A stretch of 6,622 nucleotides of DNA from Actinomycetes bacterium (GTDB taxonomy: Bacteria > Actinomycetota > Acidimicrobiia > Acidimicrobiales > Microtrichaceae). The stretch lies in contig JAEXGP010000111.1 in NCBI GenBank assembly GCA_023450775.1, positions 1-6,622 on the forward strand, given 5' to 3'. This document shows positions 1 to 4,868 of this stretch, one piece after another (positions within the stretch are counted from its first letter, which is position 1; each line of letters begins with the position of its first letter). The notes under the pieces are model-generated. The model ran no database searches and was not told where the DNA came from. It saw only the letters and a list, made by a program, of their open reading frames with translations. The translations under genes and the position numbers were made by a program.

Positions 1-1
1 G

Positions 2-859
2 GTGGTTCCCCGCGTCAGCACCGAGGGCTGGGAGCTCGACGTGACCGGCCGCGTGGACCGCCCGCTGAAGCTGACCTACGCCGAGTTGCTCGACCGCCCG
101 ATGGTGGAGGCCGACATCACGATCAGCTGCGTGTCGAACGAGGTCGGTGGCGACCTCATCGGCACGGCGCGGTGGCTCGGCTGCCGGCTGGACGACCTGC
201 TCGACGAGGCCGGCATCGACCCGAGCGCGGACCAGATCGTCGGGCGCTCGGTCGACGGGTTCACCGCCGGGTTCCCCACCGCGCTGCTCGACGGACGTCC
301 GGCGCTGGTCGCCGTCGGCATGAACGGCGAGGCGCTGCCGATCGACCACGGCTACCCCGCCCGGCTGATCGTGCCCGGCGTGTACGGCTACGTGTCCGCG
401 ACCAAGTGGCTGAGCGAGATCGAGCTCACGACATTCGCCGACTTCCAGGGCTACTGGATCCCTCGCGGCTGGTCCCGGCTCGGTCCGATCAAGACGCAGT
501 CGCGGATCGACACCCCCCGCCACGGCACCGACGTGACCGTCGGCGCCCCGATCGCCGTCGCCGGGGTCGCCTGGGCCATGGACCGGCACATCTCCCGGGT
601 CGAGGTGCGCATCGACGGGCCCACCGACGCCGGCGGGACCCCCGACGAGGGGGAGTGGCGGGACGCCACGCTCGCCGAGGAGCTCAACGACACGACGTGG
701 CGGCAGTGGCACTTGTCCTGGACCCCACCCGCGACCGGCAAGTACTGGATCACCGTGCGGGCGACCGACGGCGACGGCGTGACCCAGCCGGAGCAGGAGA
801 GCGACGTCGCTCCCGACGGCGCCACGGGCTGGCACCGCATCCGGGTCATCGTCGGCTGA
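2..859 (+). CDS. Molybdopterin-dependent oxidoreductase, sulfite-oxidase type (5'-truncated by window edge)
   Basis: This is the C-terminal 285 residues of a molybdenum-cofactor enzyme of the sulfite oxidase superfamily. Such enzymes transfer an oxygen atom or electrons at a Mo-pterin centre; the substrate cannot be read from sequence. Residues 8 to about 145 of the fragment match the oxidoreductase molybdopterin-binding domain. It opens with VTGRVDRPLKLTYAELL, and ISCVSNEVGG contains Cys43, the expected Mo-ligating cysteine. GYPARLIVPGVYGYVSATKW is typical of the domain's later part. From about residue 165 to the end lies a Mo-co dimerisation-like, Ig-fold domain (GVAWAMDRHISRVEVRIDG, then a WTPPATGKYWITVRATDGDG stretch). 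The GTG at base 2 is probably not the start, because VPRVSTEGW normally sits inside the domain, after other sequence. Actinobacterial relatives often carry N-terminal membrane helices, but that region is outside the window. Its TGA abuts the stop of the opposing operon. The superfamily call is firm; the exact enzyme is unknown. Confidence 0.9.
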   Translation: MVPRVSTEGWELDVTGRVDRPLKLTYAELLDRPMVEADITISCVSNEVGGDLIGTARWLGCRLDDLLDEAGIDPSADQIVGRSVDGFTAGFPTALLDGRPALVAVGMNGEALPIDHGYPARLIVPGVYGYVSATKWLSEIELTTFADFQGYWIPRGWSRLGPIKTQSRIDTPRHGTDVTVGAPIAVAGVAWAMDRHISRVEVRIDGPTDAGGTPDEGEWRDATLAEELNDTTWRQWHLSWTPPATGKYWITVRATDGDGVTQPEQESDVAPDGATGWHRIRVIVG

Positions 860-863
860 TCAG
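856..863. other. Abutting convergent stop codons in a palindrome
   Basis: The TGA of the molybdoenzyme (857-859) is followed at once by the TGA of the phosphatase gene on the other strand (862-860), giving the palindrome CTGATCAG. No base separates the genes, and neither side shows a GC-rich hairpin with a T-run nearby. Each transcript would therefore have to run into the opposing gene before ending. Confidence 0.9.
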
Positions 864-1432
864 GACGCTGCGCCGGCCTCGACGCTCGGCCACCCGCGGA
901 ACGCCCGGTCGAGCTCGTCGGCGATCTGCGCGGCCGCGCGACGGAACGCTCGTCGCCCCGCCCCCATCGGATCGGCGATGTCGAGGTCTCCGCGCATCAT
1001 CGCCGTCCGGGTCACACCCGTTCGCTCCGCAGCCCAGCGCCGCACGGCCTCGGGTGTCGTCGCGGTGGGCGGCGTCTCCGTCCCGGCCGCAGCGAGCTCA
1101 CGCAACGTGAAGGCTCGGTCGACGGCCGTCGGCCAGTCGGCGCCCAGGTCGAGCACGTGCTCGCCGGTCATGGCGACGATGAGGTCGGCCCCGTCCACGA
1201 TGCCGGCAGTGAGCTGTCGGGAGCTGTGGTGCTCCAGGTCGAGGCCACGTTCGCGGGCCACCGAGCGGCCGTCGTCGGCCGCCGGCCATCCGCCGACGAG
1301 GAAACCGGCCGACGAGACGTCGAGCGGGATCCCCCGTCGCCGGAAGAGGTCCTCGGCGATCACCTGCGCGAGCGGGGAACGGGCCTGGTTCGCGGTGCAC
1401 ACGAAGAGGACGGTGGCTCGGGTGACGGTCAC
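860..1432 (-). CDS. Low-molecular-weight protein tyrosine phosphatase
   Basis: This 190-residue cytoplasmic protein is a cysteine-dependent phosphatase expected to hydrolyse phosphotyrosine. The P-loop FVCTANQARSP gives nucleophile Cys12 and phosphate-binding Arg18 (C-X5-R-S). The C-terminal DIADP motif supplies the likely general acid Asp154, followed by Pro155. The core between them (SSAGF near 40-44, ADLIVAMTGEHV near 82-93) fits the family, and the length is slightly above the usual 140-180. The GTG at 1432-1430 is chosen because it overlaps the TGA of the glycosyltransferase as GTGA and places the P-loop at the usual distance from the N-terminus. A longer reading to 1696 would add 88 Arg/Gly/Pro-rich residues lying inside the glycosyltransferase gene. 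Oddities: Cys12 is the only cysteine, so the second P-loop Cys seen in many relatives is Ala17, and there is no tyrosine at all. The lack of other cysteines argues against arsenate reductase. It is last in the operon. Wzb-type relatives act on capsule tyrosine kinases and sugar dehydrogenases, so a similar role is inferred here. Confidence 0.9.
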   Translation of the reverse strand: MTVTRATVLFVCTANQARSPLAQVIAEDLFRRRGIPLDVSSAGFLVGGWPAADDGRSVARERGLDLEHHSSRQLTAGIVDGADLIVAMTGEHVLDLGADWPTAVDRAFTLRELAAAGTETPPTATTPEAVRRWAAERTGVTRTAMMRGDLDIADPMGAGRRAFRRAAAQIADELDRAFRGWPSVEAGAAS

Positions 1433-2586
1433 GGTGCGACGACCCCACGGGCGCGGAGGAGCCGTCGATACGTGGAGAGGGTGGTCTCGATCACGCGTGC
1501 CTGGTCGAACTCGGCACGCGCCCGCTCGACCGCCGCCGTCGACATGGCCGCACGCCGGGCCGGGTCCGCCACGAGCCGCCCGATCGCGGACGCGAGCGCC
1601 TCCGGCGAGCGGACCGGGACGAGCACGCCCGTGCGGCCGTCGTCCACCACCTGGCGGCAGCCCCGGATGTCGGTCGCGACGATCGGGAGCCCGCACGCAG
1701 CCGCCTCCATGGCGGAGCGCGGAAATCCCTCTCGGTGCGAGGCCAGCACGTACACGTCCATGGCCTGATAGAGGTCGTCCACGTCGTCGCGCATGCCGAG
1801 GAACCGCACGCCGTCGGCCTCGGCTCGTCCGAGCAGCGCCTCGTCGATGCCGTCGGACTTGTCCGGCTCGTCAGGCCCCACGACCAGCAGCACCGCGTCG
1901 GTGCTGCTGCGGAGCGACGACCACGCTTCGAAGAGCTCCTGGTAGCCCTTCTCGAGCACGAGTCGTCCGACCGCACCCACGACCACGGTCGAGTCATCGA
2001 GACCGAGCTCGCCGCGAACGCGTCGCCGGGTCGATCCTGACTCGTCCGGCCGGAACCGGGCGAGGTCGATCCCGTTGCCGAGCAGCGTGAGCTTGGCGGC
2101 GGGCACCCGGAGCGTGCGGCGCAGGGTGTCCAGGTCTTCAGGGTTCTGGACCAGCTCTGCGTCGGAGCAGGTCGAGGCCAGCCGTTCCAGTCCGTACACG
2201 ACTGCTCGCTTGGCGAGCCGGTCGTCGGGCAGCGCGTAGAGACCGTGCACCGTGTTGACCACGACGGGCACGCCCGCCGTCCGGGCTGCGACCCGGCCGT
2301 AGACACCCGGCTTCGGATTGTGGGTGTGGACGACGTCGGGCCGCAGCTCGCGGAACCGCCGGCGGAGCTCGGCGACCGCACGGACGTCCTCGCCGAGCGC
2401 CATGGACCGGGTGGCGTGCTCGAGCGGCACGTGGCGGACGCCGCGCCGCTCCACGTCCCGCACGAACGGACCGGGTGCGCTCATGCCGATCACCTCGTAG
2501 CCCGCGGCGGCGAACGCCTCGAGCTGCGGTCCGAGGAGCAGCTCCAGGCTGATGTCGGTGGTGGTGACGTGGATCAGTCGCGTCAT
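1429..2586 (-). CDS. Glycosyltransferase family 4 (GT-B fold)
   Basis: This 385-residue retaining glycosyltransferase would move a sugar from a nucleotide donor to a glycan or lipid-linked acceptor at the inner face of the membrane. The N-terminal acceptor domain (about 1-165) contains GPQLEAFAAAGYEV and VVHTHNPKPGVYGRVAAR, then VVVNTVHGLYA, typical of the GT4 acceptor half. The linker carries GNGIDLARF (170-178). The C-terminal donor domain contains VGAVGRLVLEKGYQEL, with Arg208 and Lys213 as likely phosphate-contacting residues. It also holds the E-x7-E element from Glu286 to Glu294 within EGFPRSAMEAAACGLPIVAT. There is no signal peptide or clear membrane helix. The ATG at 2586-2584 overlaps the stop of the deacetylase gene as ATGA, and the TGA overlaps the phosphatase start as GTGA, so it lies mid-operon with coupled translation on both sides. 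The family call is firm. Donor and acceptor cannot be deduced; the neighbouring sugar dehydrogenase suggests, but does not show, an amino-sugar or uronic acid context. Confidence 0.93.
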   Translation of the reverse strand: MTRLIHVTTTDISLELLLGPQLEAFAAAGYEVIGMSAPGPFVRDVERRGVRHVPLEHATRSMALGEDVRAVAELRRRFRELRPDVVHTHNPKPGVYGRVAARTAGVPVVVNTVHGLYALPDDRLAKRAVVYGLERLASTCSDAELVQNPEDLDTLRRTLRVPAAKLTLLGNGIDLARFRPDESGSTRRRVRGELGLDDSTVVVGAVGRLVLEKGYQELFEAWSSLRSSTDAVLLVVGPDEPDKSDGIDEALLGRAEADGVRFLGMRDDVDDLYQAMDVYVLASHREGFPRSAMEAAACGLPIVATDIRGCRQVVDDGRTGVLVPVRSPEALASAIGRLVADPARRAAMSTAAVERARAEFDQARVIETTLSTYRRLLRARGVVAP

Positions 2587-3401
2587 GAGCTGGCGTGTCG
2601 ATAGCGAACCCGGTTGGCCAGGCGCCGCACGTCATCCTCCACGTGCAACCCGCCGGCGACCTTGCGCCGGAACCACCTCGACCCGTCGGCAGGCTGGACG
2701 GGGGACCGGTGCAGGCGGTGCAGGTCGCTGCCCGCCGGATTGGCCCTGGTGCCGGCGAGCACGGCGGTCGAGAACCGCTCGCGCACTGCGGCCTCGGCAG
2801 CGGGCGAGCCGGCGACCGCCTTGGGGTAGGCGAAGTGGCTGGGATCCACTCCGATCCGGTCGCGCAGCAGATCGATCGACCGGTCGAGCTCGGCATCGAC
2901 CTCGTGGGCCTGCAGACGGTCGAGCAGGAGGTGGCGATGGGTGTGCGACCCGATCGTGACCACGGGCGACGCCGCGAGCTCGCGGAGGCCCGCCCAGCTG
3001 AGAGGTCGCCCGCCTCCCGCGAAGTCGACCTGCCGGTCCACGAAGTCGGTCGCCACGTAGAACGTGGCCGGCGCCTTGTAGCGCTCCAGCGTGGGCAGCA
3101 CGTGATCGACCCAGTCGGTGGTCCCGTCGTCGAACGTGATGACGACGGCCGGTCGGAGCGTCCCGCCGTCGCGCAGCTCGGCCTCGGCCTGGTCGAGTGA
3201 GATCACCCGCTGCGTGTGGACCAACCACCCGACCTGCTCCTCGAACGTCTGCGGATCGAGGTCCATCTGCCCCCCGGCGCCTGCGCCGACGCGGTGGTAG
3301 ATGAGGATCGTGATGCCGGGCTCGGGCTGCGCGAGCAGGTCGGCCGCGGCCGCTGTCACCTTGATCCCGGAACGGGCGATCTGCGCGAACCGGGTCTTCA
3401 C
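2583..3401 (-). CDS. Polysaccharide deacetylase (NodB-fold, carbohydrate esterase 4-like)
   Basis: This 272-residue NodB-homology protein would remove acetyl groups from a sugar or glycan by metal-dependent hydrolysis. The fold begins with ITILIYHRVG (30-39). VVITFDDG supplies catalytic base Asp91 and metal-binding Asp92. SHTHRH gives metal-ligand His153 and His157 in the H-x3-H arrangement. The next motif is FAYPKA (190-195) rather than the Arg-containing RxPY form, placing it nearer the FAYP subgroup that includes exopolysaccharide deacetylases. I see no hydrophobic signal peptide or membrane helix in the N-terminus (MKTRFAQIARSGIKVTAAAA), so cytoplasmic or membrane-surface action on an intermediate seems more likely than action on secreted polymer; this is inference. 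The start is a GTG at 3401-3399, overlapping the TGA of the dehydrogenase as GTGA. Its own stop overlaps the glycosyltransferase ATG. The C-terminal 50 residues are Arg-rich and show no further motif. Substrate unknown. Confidence 0.9.
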   Translation of the reverse strand: MKTRFAQIARSGIKVTAAAADLLAQPEPGITILIYHRVGAGAGGQMDLDPQTFEEQVGWLVHTQRVISLDQAEAELRDGGTLRPAVVITFDDGTTDWVDHVLPTLERYKAPATFYVATDFVDRQVDFAGGGRPLSWAGLRELAASPVVTIGSHTHRHLLLDRLQAHEVDAELDRSIDLLRDRIGVDPSHFAYPKAVAGSPAAEAAVRERFSTAVLAGTRANPAGSDLHRLHRSPVQPADGSRWFRRKVAGGLHVEDDVRRLANRVRYRHASS

Positions 3402-4666
3402 AGGTGCTCGACGTCGGGGCCGTCGAGCGACCGGCGGCAGTCGAGCACCGGGCGACCCGCGGTGGCGATCGCCTCACGGTCGAACTCGGAGTGGTCGACG
3501 AGGTACGCGATCACGTCGGCCCGTCCCAGGTCCTCCGGGCCGCCGTCCACGCGGGTCACGCCGTCCGGGAGCTGGGAGTCGTCCACGTGCGGATCCGCCA
3601 CGTGCACCTCGGCGCCGAGTCCCTGCAGCTGCTCGATGATCGGTCGGGACGGCGTCTCGCGGGCGTCGCCGGTGTTGGCCTTGTAGGCCAGGCCGAACAC
3701 GAGGATGGTCGAGCCCCGCACGGCCCGGCTGCGGTCGTTCAGCATGCTCTGGATGCGCCGCACGACGTAGTCCGGCATGTGCTTGTTGACGTCGTTGGCG
3801 AGGTCGACGAAGCGGAACGACTGGCCGAGCGAGCGCTCCACCTGCCACGACAGGTACGACGGGTCGATGGGCAGGCAGTGCCCGCCGACCCCCGGCCCCG
3901 GCGTGAAGCGCATGTAGCCGAACGGCTTCGTCGAGGCGGCGTCGATCGCCTCCCACACGTCGATGTCCAGGTCGTGGGCGAACATCGCCAGCTCGTTGAC
4001 CAACGCGATGTTCACATGGCGGAACGTGTTCTCGAGCAACTTCGTGAGCTCCGCCTCACGCGTGCCCGACACGGCGATCGTCTTCTCCACCAGCCGGTCG
4101 AAGAACCCTTGCACTGCGGCCAGCGACGGGCCGTCGACCCCCGAGACCACCTTGGGCGTGTTCTCCAGACGCCAGACCGCGTTGCCGGGGTCGATCCGCT
4201 CGGGGCTGTAGCCCAGGTGGAAGTCGGCACCGGCCCGCAGACCGGATCCGGCTTCCAGGATCGGGGCGGCGAGCTCTTCGGTGGTTCCCGGGTACGTCGT
4301 GGACTCGAGGATCACCGTGCATCCGGGTGTGATGTACGGGGCGACGGTGGCGCTGGCCGCCTCGATGTACGAGAGATCCGGAGCCCCGTCGCCCATGGGC
4401 GTCGGAACGGAGATGACCGCGACGTCGAAGCCCGCGAGGTCGTCCGCGTCACCGGTCGCTCGGTAGCGGCCGACCGCGATCACCCCTGCCAGTCGGTGAT
4501 CGGGGATGTCCTCCACGTGGGAGTCACCGGCGTTGAGCCGCTCGACCTTGCGGGGATCGACCTCGAAACCCAGGACGTCGAAACCGGCTTCGGCCGCGCG
4601 GACGGCGACGGGCAGTCCGACGTAGCCCTGGCCGACGACCACGAGTCGGTCGGTGATCCGTTGCAT
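3398..4666 (-). CDS. Nucleotide-sugar 6-dehydrogenase, UDP-N-acetylhexosamine type
   Basis: This 422-residue cytoplasmic enzyme would oxidise C6 of a UDP-sugar to the uronic acid with two NAD+. The NAD-binding Rossmann motif is VVVGQGYVGLP (9-19), with an acidic strand end at GFEVDP. ESTTYPGTTEE (121-131), YSPERIDPGN (153-162) and GVGGHCLPIDP (259-269) follow, the last with catalytic Cys264. AELTKLLENTFR carries the conserved Lys209 and Asn213. The C-terminal sugar-binding Rossmann half opens with ILVFGLAYKANTGDARETP. SPERI-PG and GGHC-PIDP are the forms found in UDP-GlcNAc/ManNAc dehydrogenases (WbpA, TviB, WecC groups) rather than in UDP-glucose dehydrogenases, so a HexNAc substrate is favoured, not proven. 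The ATG at 4666 is chosen because the Rossmann strand follows at once and a GGGGGA Shine-Dalgarno lies four bases upstream. Reading back to 4756 adds 30 residues unlike the family. It is the first gene of the operon and overlaps the deacetylase start by four bases. Confidence 0.93.
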   Translation of the reverse strand: MQRITDRLVVVGQGYVGLPVAVRAAEAGFDVLGFEVDPRKVERLNAGDSHVEDIPDHRLAGVIAVGRYRATGDADDLAGFDVAVISVPTPMGDGAPDLSYIEAASATVAPYITPGCTVILESTTYPGTTEELAAPILEAGSGLRAGADFHLGYSPERIDPGNAVWRLENTPKVVSGVDGPSLAAVQGFFDRLVEKTIAVSGTREAELTKLLENTFRHVNIALVNELAMFAHDLDIDVWEAIDAASTKPFGYMRFTPGPGVGGHCLPIDPSYLSWQVERSLGQSFRFVDLANDVNKHMPDYVVRRIQSMLNDRSRAVRGSTILVFGLAYKANTGDARETPSRPIIEQLQGLGAEVHVADPHVDDSQLPDGVTRVDGGPEDLGRADVIAYLVDHSEFDREAIATAGRPVLDCRRSLDGPDVEHL

Positions 4667-4670
4667 GACT

Positions 4671-4690
4671 TCCCCCGGTGTCGAACCTCC
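4671..4690 (-). promoter_or_regulatory. Ribosome binding site(s) before the dehydrogenase
   Basis: Read on the - strand, GGGGGA (4676-4671) lies four bases before the ATG at 4666, a purine-rich Shine-Dalgarno at a slightly short distance. It supports the short start of the dehydrogenase. A second, better consensus GGAGG (4690-4686) lies about 19 bases before the ATG with no start codon at a usual distance from it. The second may be chance or a ribosome standby site. Confidence 0.55.
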
Positions 4691-4693
4691 CCC

Positions 4694-4770
4694 GAAACCG
4701 TGGGCACGAGTGTGACCAAAGCAGCCGCCGACGGTCAACGGGTTCATTTCCCCCACTTTGACACGGTTTC
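4694..4770. repeat. Nine-base inverted repeat in the divergent promoter region
   Basis: GAAACCGTG at 4694-4702 is the exact reverse complement of CACGGTTTC at 4762-4770, with centres 68 bases apart. One copy lies near the leader of the - strand operon and the other next to the TTGACA on the + strand side. A related direct copy, CAGTGTTTC at 4792-4800, matches seven of nine bases and lies exactly 30 bases after the second copy. The arrangement could be a set of binding sites for one regulator of both transcripts, but the copies are short. Confidence 0.4.
4709..4738 (-). promoter_or_regulatory. Candidate promoter of the four-gene operon
   Basis: On the - strand TTGACC (4738-4733) could be a -35 box. 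It is followed, after 18 bases, by CACACT (4714-4709), which fits the loose actinobacterial -10 pattern at the A and final T only. Transcription would begin near 4702, leaving a leader of about 36 bases before the ATG at 4666, a plausible length. The -10 is weak, so this is a candidate based only on box similarity and position. Confidence 0.3.
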
Positions 4771-4803
4771 ACCCTTGATCTGAGGGTGGTTCAGTGTTTC
4801 ACT
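4758..4803 (+). promoter_or_regulatory. Candidate promoter region of the dehydratase gene
   Basis: Two overlapping possibilities are visible. A perfect TTGACA (4758-4763) has no convincing -10 at 16-18 bases (TGAGGG is what lies there). TTGATC (4775-4780) is followed 17 bases later by TTCACT (4798-4803), a three-of-six match to a -10, which would start transcription near 4810 and give a leader of roughly 50-60 bases. Both overlap the inverted repeats of this region, as an operator would. Neither is strong. Confidence 0.28.
4770..4788. repeat. Six-base inverted repeat (possible operator)
   Basis: CACCCT (4770-4775) and AGGGTG (4783-4788) are perfect inverted copies separated by seven bases. 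The element lies just after the TTGACA box, where a repressor would block the + strand gene. It is not followed by a T-run, so it is not an intrinsic terminator. Its function is unproven. Confidence 0.35.
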
Positions 4804-4804
4804 G
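4792..4804. repeat. Palindrome CAGTG-TTT-CACTG (possible operator)
   Basis: This is a perfect five-base inverted repeat with a three-base centre, 13 bases in all. It overlaps the candidate -10 box of the + strand gene and contains the third copy of the GTTTC-type motif of this region. It is operator-like in size and position. No known regulator site is recognised. Confidence 0.35.
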
Positions 4805-4868
4805 CCCCGGGTGGATCAGGCGATGAGCCTGGTTCAACGGGGCGACGACAGGGGCGAGCGTGGGGCAC

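Noticed and set aside
172..1110. A 312-residue + strand frame over the end of the molybdoenzyme and the phosphatase
   Set aside because: Strongly Arg/Pro-rich shadow of the real reading frame, crossing two confident genes.
860..1432. Arsenate reductase of the phosphatase-like ArsC type
   Set aside because: Those enzymes need additional redox cysteines downstream of the P-loop; this protein has only Cys12, and the context is glycan synthesis rather than arsenic resistance.
1433..1696. An N-terminal extension of the phosphatase by 88 residues
   Set aside because: It lies wholly inside the glycosyltransferase gene in another frame, is Arg/Gly/Pro-rich, and the GTG at 1432 gives the same GTGA overlap as the other junctions.
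978..2090. A 370-residue + strand frame opposite the phosphatase and glycosyltransferase
   Set aside because: Arg/Ser/Pro-rich composition and no domain; both opposing genes are well supported.
4667..4756. A 30-residue N-terminal extension of the dehydrogenase
   Set aside because: The sequence is Gly-rich and unlike the family, and the ATG at 4666 is directly followed by the Rossmann strand and preceded by a Shine-Dalgarno.
3404..4783. A 459-residue open frame on the + strand opposite the dehydrogenase
   Set aside because: Low-complexity, charge-rich translation with no motif, lying over a gene with clear Rossmann and catalytic Cys signatures.
4770..4804. Intrinsic terminator from the inverted repeats
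   Set aside because: Stems of five or six bases without a following T-run, positioned upstream of a start codon rather than after a stop.
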